DNA of 64,000 bases from JAILEN01 sp036723975 (GTDB taxonomy: Bacteria > Bacillota > Clostridia > Lachnospirales > Lachnospiraceae). The notes under the pieces were generated by a model. The model ran no database searches. It saw nothing but the letters and a program-made list of their open reading frames with translations, and was not told where the DNA came from. Position 1 is the stretch's first letter; each line of letters starts with the position of its first letter. The stretch is from positions 124,001 to 188,000 of the forward strand of contig DAIMGJ010000003.1 of assembly GCA_036723975.1 (NCBI GenBank), in the 5' to 3' direction. Positions 8,009 to 15,036 of this stretch are shown here, in pieces. The translations under genes and the position numbers were made by a program.

Positions 8009-9388
8009 AAAGGTATTAATCAGTTCTACGAGTTTATCATAGAAGATGACAAAATGAAGTTTGGGCGAATTTTCCTTATTGATAATTACCCATTCATTTT
8101 CATAAAGCAAAAATTCAATGTTGGAATAAGACGTGTGCGTTTTTTTGTGAATGAGCTTTGGGTCGTACGCACATAAAAAATTCTGATAGGAATGCTCATT
8201 GTCTTCCCGGTATATTTTCATAAGTGGCTGTGCTTTTGTAAGAAGAAAGTTGGTTTTTGCCCTAAAGTATTCGACCTCTTCCTGTTTTGTTGAAAGATAA
8301 AAACGGCTCTTGCTTTCACTTTTTATAAATTCGCCGTTAAGGACGATAGAACCGGATACGCAAAGGGATTCATTTATGTAGTTTTGCGGCGGAGCGGTGA
8401 AATAATAAGGCGAAATCGAGCCAGACATATATAGTGGAATCCAGTTGACCAGACCCAGTAACAGTTCGTTTAGGGGGCGGTTTAAATAATGAACTATATG
8501 AAGATGGATTCCCTTTTTTATTACAGCGCTTAAGGCATTTACAAAACTATCTTTAAAATCCTTATCTTTTCCGGCATTTTCGATAGGTAAAGAACTAAAG
8601 AAAAATAAATCTTCGATAGATTTTGAAAGAAGGGTGGTCAGCAGAAATTGGGTTTCTGCTTTTTTTCTGCCCTCGGCACCGTAGTAGATTTTTGTCTGCT
8701 TCGGAATAATCGGACTGGTCGGAACTTTTATGGATTTTTCCGAAACAGCCACATAATCGCTCATAGAGAAGTTGTTTAAATAATCGAGAAAATTTGCCAA
8801 TTCCTTTGTATCGTCATTTTTTTCACTGTTTTCACTATAGAGAAAGGCGGTTACTTTTTCTATTAAGTCATCTTGTCCGGCAATGCTTAAAGTATCGCAT
8901 CCTAAAATTCCACAAAGCAATTCTTTCTTTTCATCATTCTGACATGCGGAAAAGACATATTCGGAAAAAGTATATGCAAAACCCTCGATGTTTGCAGGTT
9001 TACGCTCTTTATTCTTAAAGCGTGAAATAAAACTGGAGTCATAGCCGGTGGCTTTGGCAATCTCTGAGGAGGGCAGGGAGAGTGCTTCCTGTATCGTATT
9101 AAAATTGTCTACAAAGCGATTTATGTCAATGTTTCCGTCTTCGTTATCAAGAGACTGAAACAACTCAAACACAAGGTCTTCTTTTGCAAAAGACTTTCCT
9201 TTTTCTGTAGAAAAATCGTATAGTGCATTTGCAAGGGATGAAAAGTATTCACTTTCTTTTCTCGGTCTGCGTGCACCGGAGAGATAACGACTGATTAAAG
9301 AGTCAGACAGATGACTTTTTATAGCAAGTTCTTTCGGCGTAATCTCGAGTTGTTCCATAAAGGATTTCAGTGTTTCTGCAAAGTTCAT
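8000..9388 (-). CDS. XRE-type regulator with two HTH domains
   Basis: 462 residues. The start is ATG at 9386-9388, preceded on the minus strand by AGGAGACGCATA; a longer in-frame extension to 9598 would run through the palindrome and into the next gene. HTH 1 is at about 2-45 (ITPKELAIKSHLSDSLISRY). A second HTH lies at about 95-140 (LPSSEIAKATGYDSSFISRF). The rest (about 150-462) has no recognised domain and may sense a ligand. Two HTHs in one chain fit recognition of a long palindromic operator, and a 39-bp perfect palindrome lies directly upstream. It sits between a sortase gene and two secreted-protein genes, suggesting that it controls surface display. Confidence 0.75.
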   Translation of the reverse strand: MNFAETLKSFMEQLEITPKELAIKSHLSDSLISRYLSGARRPRKESEYFSSLANALYDFSTEKGKSFAKEDLVFELFQSLDNEDGNIDINRFVDNFNTIQEALSLPSSEIAKATGYDSSFISRFKNKERKPANIEGFAYTFSEYVFSACQNDEKKELLCGILGCDTLSIAGQDDLIEKVTAFLYSENSEKNDDTKELANFLDYLNNFSMSDYVAVSEKSIKVPTSPIIPKQTKIYYGAEGRKKAETQFLLTTLLSKSIEDLFFFSSLPIENAGKDKDFKDSFVNALSAVIKKGIHLHIVHYLNRPLNELLLGLVNWIPLYMSGSISPYYFTAPPQNYINESLCVSGSIVLNGEFIKSESKSRFYLSTKQEEVEYFRAKTNFLLTKAQPLMKIYREDNEHSYQNFLCAYDPKLIHKKTHTSYSNIEFLLYENEWVIINKENSPKLHFVIFYDKLVELINTFLK

Positions 9389-9451
9389 TATGCGTCTCCT
9401 TTTTTTTAATTCCAAAATACATTTTAGCATATAGAAACGTGGTAGACGGAA

Positions 9452-9490
9452 ATTCTTACCGTTTTTGTCAATGACAAAAACGGTAAGAAT
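9452..9490. promoter_or_regulatory. 39-bp perfect palindrome, candidate operator
   Basis: Arms ATTCTTACCGTTTTTGTCA (9452-9470) and its exact reverse complement (9472-9490) flank a single A at 9471. It lies in the 185-bp divergent gap between the XRE regulator and the secreted-protein operon. The one-base spacer argues against an RNA terminator and for a double-stranded protein-binding site, most simply for the adjacent two-HTH regulator. Confidence 0.65.
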
Positions 9491-9573
9491 CTTGAATGGA
9501 GAATTGTGGGCTCGTAATATAAAAGTTAGTAAATTTTGACTCCACAACAAGTGGTATACAGGGAGGAAATAAT

Positions 9574-11121
9574 ATGAATAGGAAACTAAGACTGGCAATC
9601 GTAGTTGCCGTTACTCTCGTGCTTTGCTCGGTGCTTGGAATAAGCCTTGAAACACAGAGTGTACAGGCAGCGGCGGCATATACAGTGACGTTTCAGGCAC
9701 AGGAAGGACATACAGTTGCATTGGATGGTTCACATCTTAAAATTGATGGGCAGTATGTGGATTTGCAGAATGGCTCAGGTACCGCGATTGGAACTGTAAC
9801 CGTTGATGTTACATCAGCTACAATTAACGTTGATGACGGAACCCCGGGGCAACTGAACTATAATAGTAATAGTTTTACTTTATATGATACAAATGGTCAT
9901 ACGCCATATTCACCTGGAACGGAAATCAGCAGCAATACGGTGTTTATGATTGAGGATTATGCAGACCCCGGCAATGGCAGTAATGCTCCAGGAAATGATC
10001 CTGGTAATAATCAACAACCGGGAGACCCCGGAATGAATTTTGCGTTGCAGATTCGTGTCGGAAATATAACGAAAGTTGTTACGGCAGAGGATAATGTAAT
10101 TCAGGTGGAAGAAGAAAATCTTGAAAATCTGAGCTTCTGGGTAGAAGAGTTTCGGGATTTAAATGATGGCACCGTAATTCCGCTTCAAAATGTGGGTAAC
10201 AATTCCGGAGCACAGGATGCAGAGGGAAGAAATCCTTTGGAAGTAGGTACAACGGAGCGAACCGAACATCAGTGGGTAGTAAATTTACAGTATCATAATG
10301 AGGATGATCCGGTAGAGGAGAATCGTAACTGCCCACCGTTTTATTATGTGAATCTTACATTTATTTCAGCAAATTATAATGGCGTAAAGCTTGACTTTTC
10401 AAAGAAACCGGACATGTATCAGGATACGGTATATCCGGATAAAGTAGATATTACCGGAACGACGGCAGAGTCTCCTGCGGTAACCGGTGTATACTACGAC
10501 GCGGATGATTTTACATTGTCAGATGTAAACGGTACAGCAGTATCTTCGATTGCAGTTACCGGAGGCATTCCTGCAAGTGCAGTTACGATTACAGGAAACA
10601 CCGTAAAGTTTAACAGTGGATATTATGCTACGATTCCGTTAACGATTACCCTTGCCAATGGAACGGTGGGCTATTTATCAGTGGAACGTTTGGGAATGGA
10701 GATTCGAAGCGTTCATCCGGGAATCGGATCCTGGCCAAATGTTCTTCATGGTTCTCAGAACGGCTCGGATGTAACGACAGCTTCCGGAGCAAATACCTAT
10801 AACGTGGTGGCAGTTTTTTATTATGATGGCACGAAGTCTTATGCGGATTATAATGTGATTGCAAACCTGACCTTTGCAGACGGACATACAGAGACAAAAG
10901 TGGTTTCCGGATTTGGGGAAAAAGCATCGGCAGGTGATGGTGGTGCTACTAAGGGCGGCGATTACCTGGTTTGGTCAGGAGCCTCTGCAGATGCAATGCC
11001 GACTTCCGTTTCCTGTACGGCAGTAAAGGCAGGCGCTACCGGCGGTTCAAACTTTGGTGGAGCTTTATTTGGCGCAGGCAAAGGTGTTACAAAAACCAAA
11101 CAGGGTACGGAATATAAATAG
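9574..11121 (+). CDS. Secreted surface protein, unknown function
   Basis: 515 residues. A signal peptide is clear (MNRKLRLAIVVAVTLVLCSV, cleavage probably after SVQA at about 33). The mature part is beta-rich and Gly/Thr/Asn-rich. A proline-glycine-asparagine linker (about 128-150) separates a small N-terminal domain from a larger one. Near 300-350 a segment resembles an Ig-like or X2-type repeat (PDKVDITGTTAESPAVTGVY). No LPXTG-like signal, lipobox or C-terminal membrane helix is present, so the protein is probably released or non-covalently held. GGGAGGAAAT precedes ATG 9574. It is first in a two-gene operon with the PKTSD protein. No enzyme motif was recognised. Confidence 0.7.
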   Translation: MNRKLRLAIVVAVTLVLCSVLGISLETQSVQAAAAYTVTFQAQEGHTVALDGSHLKIDGQYVDLQNGSGTAIGTVTVDVTSATINVDDGTPGQLNYNSNSFTLYDTNGHTPYSPGTEISSNTVFMIEDYADPGNGSNAPGNDPGNNQQPGDPGMNFALQIRVGNITKVVTAEDNVIQVEEENLENLSFWVEEFRDLNDGTVIPLQNVGNNSGAQDAEGRNPLEVGTTERTEHQWVVNLQYHNEDDPVEENRNCPPFYYVNLTFISANYNGVKLDFSKKPDMYQDTVYPDKVDITGTTAESPAVTGVYYDADDFTLSDVNGTAVSSIAVTGGIPASAVTITGNTVKFNSGYYATIPLTITLANGTVGYLSVERLGMEIRSVHPGIGSWPNVLHGSQNGSDVTTASGANTYNVVAVFYYDGTKSYADYNVIANLTFADGHTETKVVSGFGEKASAGDGGATKGGDYLVWSGASADAMPTSVSCTAVKAGATGGSNFGGALFGAGKGVTKTKQGTEYK

Positions 11122-11143
11122 AATAGAGAAACGAGGTAAAGAT

Positions 11144-11671
11144 ATGAAAAGATTATGTAAAACAATTTTCGCATTGGCCTTGTTTCTTGGCCTTATATAT
11201 GCAAACACGTTCGCTTCCTATGCCGCAAATATCACTACAGTTAACGTCAGCGGTGAAAACAATAAAATTACGGTAAGCGGAAGTTGCGATGCCGGTGTTT
11301 TGGCGTGTGCGGTTTTGGTATATGACAGTACCGGTACGACGTTAATTGATATGGAGACTTGTGCGGTAGATGCAGGTTCTTATCAGTACACATTGGCAAA
11401 TACTTTTGCTGAGGGAACTTATGAAGTAAGGGTAGCGGATTACAATGGCGGTAGCTATGTAAGTAAAAGTGCAGTTGTGACGGGAACGGCTTCAGCAACG
11501 CCTCCGACTACCAATACACCATCGACCGTGGCTCCTGCATCAAGTACAACTGCAACAACAGCATCTACAGCTCCGAAAACCTCAGATAATCCTATCTTTG
11601 GAGTGCTGTTTGCAATCGTAGGAGTAGTTGCGTTGGGAACCGCAATTCGTGTAAAAAGAGCATATAAATAA
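11144..11671 (+). CDS. Small sortase-anchored surface protein
   Basis: 175 residues. Signal peptide at 1-27 (MKRLCKTIFALALFLGLIYA), a single beta-sandwich-like domain (about 28-115), a Thr/Ala/Ser-rich spacer (about 116-142), then a cell-wall sorting signal: APKTSD, hydrophobic FGVLFAIVGVVALGTAI and the basic tail RVKRAYK. PKTSD differs from canonical LPXTG and fits the (N/S/P)PxT-type signals of clostridial class B sortases, one of which is encoded at 7163-8008. ATG 11144 has GAGG upstream; an in-frame ATG at 11054 lies inside the previous gene. A terminator follows at 11701-11740. Confidence 0.75.
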   Translation: MKRLCKTIFALALFLGLIYANTFASYAANITTVNVSGENNKITVSGSCDAGVLACAVLVYDSTGTTLIDMETCAVDAGSYQYTLANTFAEGTYEVRVADYNGGSYVSKSAVVTGTASATPPTTNTPSTVAPASSTTATTASTAPKTSDNPIFGVLFAIVGVVALGTAIRVKRAYK

Positions 11672-11700
11672 AAAGCAACAACAAATAAAAAATGTGGATA

Positions 11701-11740
11701 AAGAGACACAGAATGGTTACACCTTTTCTGTGTCTTTTTC
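11701..11740 (+). terminator. Rho-independent terminator
   Basis: AAGAGACACAGAA pairs with TTCTGTGTCTTTTT, followed by a T-run, 30 bp after the stop of the PKTSD protein gene. Confidence 0.8.
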
Positions 11741-11776
11741 TGTGTTAAAATTCATTCTACCAAAAAGAAATAATCT

Positions 11777-11868
11777 CTCCCCGGAATTAGAGGGGACGCT
11801 TCAACAGATAGGACAACTAATTGTGGTTGTGGAAATTGCGAAGCGATATCCCTTCTAATTCCTCGGAG
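11777..11868 (+). other. Long imperfect hairpin in a 405-bp gap
   Basis: Within the gap 11672-12076, the arm at 11777-11802 (GGAATTAGA, GACGCTTC) pairs with 11843-11868 (GAAGCG, TCTAATTCC), and a small inner CAAC/GTTG helix is possible. A second short hairpin, AGCTCCTC/GAGAGGGGCT at 11929-11951, is followed by T-rich sequence and could end a transcript of roughly 200 nt. It may be a non-coding RNA or the leader of the downstream glucosidase. It matches no riboswitch I know. Confidence 0.35.
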
Positions 11869-12023
11869 GTCTGTAGTAAGACAGCAGATGACAAAGTTTC
11901 ATTTTCATAATAATCCTCTTTATTCAAATAGCTCCTCTTTTGAGAGGGGCTGTTTTGTTGCGCAAAATTAAATTGTGGAAAAGTTAATATCTATGTGCAT
12001 ATTTAGACACAAAAAGGATATAA

Positions 12024-12034
12024 AATGGTATACT
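12024..12034 (+). promoter_or_regulatory. Extended -10 of GH31 gene
   Basis: TGGTATACT (12026-12034) lies 43 bp before the GH31 start. The -35 region is poor (TTAGAC at 12003, too far upstream). Confidence 0.4.
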
Positions 12035-12076
12035 AAAAAAACAGAAATCAAATAACTATATATACAGGGGGATATC

Positions 12077-14629
12077 ATGCAAATCATCAGAGAAGCATAT
12101 GAGGTAAAAAAAAAGAACAATTACTATGAGATTACTACAAATGCCGTGCCGATTCGACTTTGGATGCTAACGGATGATATCGTTCGTATTCGTGCGGGAT
12201 TTGATGGGGATTTTGATGAAGCCAGCTACAGTCTTCTGATGACAGCCTGGGAGTCGCGAACCGACGATTTGTTTGTGAAAGAACGACGGAAGGTTCAGAC
12301 GGCGGAATCAGACTTTTCAATACTGGAGACATATTTCCTCATAAAAGGAAAGGACCTAAACGTTGTAATACAAAAGAAGCCTTTTGTAATTCAGATTTTG
12401 GATAAGGAAAACCACGTATTACATGCGGATATACCGGATTTGGCATATCGTAAGGACGGAAATCTTCGCCGCATGCATTCCGTACAAATTGAAGAAAGCG
12501 ATCATTTCTTTGGCTTTGGTGAGCAGTCCGGACATTTGAACAAGGCGGAAGAATGCCTTCGCTTGGCACCCGGAGATTCTATGGGATATAACCCCAAAAA
12601 GACGGAGAGCTTGTATAAACACATTCCCTTCTATGTGCGATTAAATGAGGAAAGTCATATTGCGGTGGGGTATTTTTATCACAACACCGCAGAGTGCGAG
12701 TTTAATCTTGGAAGACAAAAGAGAAATTATTGGCACCGCTACAGCACCTATACCGTAGACAGCGGTGATGTGGATCTTTTCTTTATTGCGGGTCCGTCCG
12801 TAAAAGAAGTGATTTCCCGCTATACGGATTTGACGGGAAAAAGTGTACTTCTTCCAAAGGCTGCCCTCGGATATTTAGGCAGCTCCATGTATTATCCGGA
12901 GTTGGAAAAGGACTGTGATGACGCGATTTTGGGATTCGTAGACACCGCAAAGAAAGAGGAAATACCTATGGACGGATTCCAGCTTTCCTCCGGATATTGC
13001 GCGATTCCTACGGAAGCAGGCGTAAAGCGCTGTTCCTTTACCTGGAATAAGGAACGTTTTAAAGATCCATCTGTATGGCTATCACAAATGAAAAAGCGTG
13101 GTATCACTGTTTCTCCGAATGTGAAACCGGGCATGCTTCTGGTGCATCCACTTCTTTCTGAAATGGAAGAAAAGGAAATGTTTGTGTTGGAGTCAGAGGA
13201 TGCAGCCTTGGGCGATACTCCTTTTGCAACAGAAAAACCGGCAGTCGGTACCTGGTGGGGCGGCGACGGTTATTTTGTGGACTTTACAAAGGACTCCACC
13301 AGAAAACACTGGAAAGATTATTTGAAGGAAAACCTTTTAAAATACGGAGTGACATCTATTTGGAACGATAACTGTGAGTATGATTCCGTGGTGGATAAGG
13401 ATTCTAAAGTGTATTTTGAGGGAAAAACTTCCACCATCGGAGCCTTAAAATCCGTTATGTCTTCTCTGATGTGTAAGCTTGCTTACGAAGCAGTTTTGGA
13501 ATACCACGGCAATGTAAGACCTTTTGTGGTTTGCCGTTCCGGTCATGCAGGAATTCAACATTATGCACAGACCTGGGCAGGAGACAATTTAACCTGCTGG
13601 GAGGCACTTCGCTATAACATTGCAACCATGCTTGGCATGAGTGTTTCCGGCGTATCGAATCAGGGATGCGACGTGGGCGGTTTTTACGGACCGGCTCCTT
13701 CGGAAGAGTTGTTCCTTCGCTGGGTACAGATGGGTGTATTTATGCCGAGATTTTCCATCCATTCCGTAAACGTGGACAATACGGTGACAGAGCCTTGGAT
13801 GTATGGAAATATTACACCGCTGATTCGGGATGCCATTCAGCTTCGTTATCAGTTGAGTCCTTATTTTTATTCGTTGATGTATGAATCAACAAAAAGCGGA
13901 CTTCCTATGATGCGACCATTGTTTATGGAATTCCAAAGGGATAGGGATGCCTATGATGAGGATGTAAACTTCATGCTGGGCGAGTCTCTTTTGGTCGCAC
14001 CGGTGGTGGAAGAAGGCGCCGATACCAAGGTGGTTTATTTGCCGGATGACGGAGGCAAGTTCTATGATTCCTATTCCGGTGAAGCGTTCTCTGGCGGAAC
14101 TACTGTGGAAATGGATGTGGATGAAAGCAGCATTCCTCTTTTCCTTCGAAGCGGAGCCATTATACCTGTGGCAGAAAATGAGATTTCAAATCTGACCAAT
14201 GATAAAGTGACTGCTTTGACACTTATTATGGTACCGGATGAGGATAACAGCTTCGTCCTTTATGAGGATGACGGATGTTCCATGGAATATGAGAAAGGGG
14301 CATACAATGCCACCGCCATATCCATGTTTACCACCAATCGAGGAACGGATGAGGAACATACTACGGTTTCTTTTGTTTCCATGGGAGATTATGCTTCTTC
14401 GGTGGAAAAAATGTCGCTGGAAGTGCTTCATCCTGAAAAAGCTCCTTTCCATGTGTATGTGAACGGTGAGGAAATTCCCCATTATTTGTACCGCGGGGAT
14501 TATGAAGAAGCCGAACGAGGCTGGTACTACAGCCAGACCAAAAAATCCGTGGAGATCACCTATCCGAATCCGAAAGAAGATTATGAGGTGGAAATCTCCT
14601 TTGAACAGTTCGATATGATAGGAATGTAG
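12077..14629 (+). CDS. GH31 family alpha-glucosidase/xylosidase
   Basis: 850 residues, cytosolic (no signal peptide). Glycoside hydrolase family 31 retaining enzymes release alpha-linked glucose or xylose from non-reducing ends. The nucleophile is Asp431 in SIWNDNCEYD and the acid/base is Asp503 in WAGDNLTCWEALRYN. The barrel is preceded by an N-terminal beta-sandwich (about 1-245) and followed by beta domains carrying FVLYEDDG. The Trp-rich WWGGDGYFVDFT segment precedes the nucleophile. A ribosome site AGGGGG is 8 bp upstream. It has its own promoter and lies apart from the maltodextrin cluster 7 kb away. Substrate (maltose, isomaltose or xyloside) cannot be settled by eye. Confidence 0.9.
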   Translation: MQIIREAYEVKKKNNYYEITTNAVPIRLWMLTDDIVRIRAGFDGDFDEASYSLLMTAWESRTDDLFVKERRKVQTAESDFSILETYFLIKGKDLNVVIQKKPFVIQILDKENHVLHADIPDLAYRKDGNLRRMHSVQIEESDHFFGFGEQSGHLNKAEECLRLAPGDSMGYNPKKTESLYKHIPFYVRLNEESHIAVGYFYHNTAECEFNLGRQKRNYWHRYSTYTVDSGDVDLFFIAGPSVKEVISRYTDLTGKSVLLPKAALGYLGSSMYYPELEKDCDDAILGFVDTAKKEEIPMDGFQLSSGYCAIPTEAGVKRCSFTWNKERFKDPSVWLSQMKKRGITVSPNVKPGMLLVHPLLSEMEEKEMFVLESEDAALGDTPFATEKPAVGTWWGGDGYFVDFTKDSTRKHWKDYLKENLLKYGVTSIWNDNCEYDSVVDKDSKVYFEGKTSTIGALKSVMSSLMCKLAYEAVLEYHGNVRPFVVCRSGHAGIQHYAQTWAGDNLTCWEALRYNIATMLGMSVSGVSNQGCDVGGFYGPAPSEELFLRWVQMGVFMPRFSIHSVNVDNTVTEPWMYGNITPLIRDAIQLRYQLSPYFYSLMYESTKSGLPMMRPLFMEFQRDRDAYDEDVNFMLGESLLVAPVVEEGADTKVVYLPDDGGKFYDSYSGEAFSGGTTVEMDVDESSIPLFLRSGAIIPVAENEISNLTNDKVTALTLIMVPDEDNSFVLYEDDGCSMEYEKGAYNATAISMFTTNRGTDEEHTTVSFVSMGDYASSVEKMSLEVLHPEKAPFHVYVNGEEIPHYLYRGDYEEAERGWYYSQTKKSVEITYPNPKEDYEVEISFEQFDMIGM

Positions 14630-14642
14630 GCGATAGAGGATT

Positions 14643-14661
14643 GCGTACGGTTCCCTGATAC
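14643..14661 (+). repeat. Weak copy of the gene-end REP-like motif
   Basis: GCGTACGGTTCCCTGATAC, 14 bp after the GH31 stop, matches 14 of 19 bases of the motif at 3047-3065. The flanking pairing is not conserved, so this may be a decayed copy or chance. Confidence 0.3.
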
Positions 14662-14736
14662 CTTTGCACAACGGGATGATTTGTAGTATAATGACTACGT
14701 GTATTAAGCAGGAATGCTTTTTTGGGAGGTTTAACT

Positions 14737-14892
14737 ATGATTGCTTTTGTGAACAGCTTTTTATCATATCTACTTTTGATGGTGATTTTGATTGTCATTT
14801 TTGTGTGCGGAATCGTTATCGGAAAAGAATTGCGTAGGTCAAAGGACAGAAAACAGGAAGCAACTGTTACAGAAACAAAAGATGCGAAATAA
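14737..14892 (+). CDS. 51-aa single-pass membrane peptide
   Basis: A short reading frame with a good ribosome site (GGGAGGTTTAACT before ATG). It encodes MIAFVNSFLSYLLLMVILIV, continues through one transmembrane helix (about 7-29) and ends in a charged tail (GKELRRSKDRKQEATVTETK). The positive charges directly after the helix suggest an N-out/C-in topology. It is followed by a strong terminator and precedes alaS. The function is unknown; the layout (own ribosome site, own terminator) argues that it is a real gene and not a chance frame. Confidence 0.65.
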   Translation: MIAFVNSFLSYLLLMVILIVIFVCGIVIGKELRRSKDRKQEATVTETKDAK

Positions 14893-14912
14893 TTTTTGCT
14901 ATCAGAATATTT

Positions 14913-14951
14913 ATCTCGCATGGGGGCTTTTCCTTCATGCGAGATTTTTTT
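14913..14951 (+). terminator. Rho-independent terminator
   Basis: ATCTCGCATG and CATGCGAGAT form a 10-bp stem with a T-run. It ends the 51-aa peptide gene 21 bp after its stop. Confidence 0.85.
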
Positions 14952-14957
14952 GCGGAA

Positions 14958-15007
14958 GGGATGCAAATGCATCCCGAAGCATGCAAGCTTGCAAACAGCA
15001 AATTTGC
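14958..15007. repeat. Three palindromes in a row before alaS
   Basis: GGGATGCA-AA-TGCATCCC (14958-14975), TGCAAGCTTGCA (14982-14993) and GCAAATTTGC (14998-15007) follow each other within 50 bp. GCAAGCTTGC is also found upstream of deoB (45282-45291). They occupy the alaS promoter/leader region. They could be binding sites or small hairpins; no T-box structure was found. Confidence 0.45.
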
Positions 15008-15036
15008 ATACCATATGAAAAAAGAGGTATAAAACA

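Noticed and set aside
9389..9598. N-terminal extension of the XRE regulator
   Set aside because: The extension would cross the 39-bp palindrome and overlap the secreted-protein start; ATG 9388 has a good ribosome site and starts the HTH.
11777..11960. 6S RNA
   Set aside because: Length fits, but I could not fold a central open bubble with closing ends, and the sequence does not resemble B. subtilis 6S RNA as I remember it.
14893..15036. T-box leader before alaS
   Set aside because: Too short and lacks a TGGNACCGCG-like T-box sequence and specifier stem.
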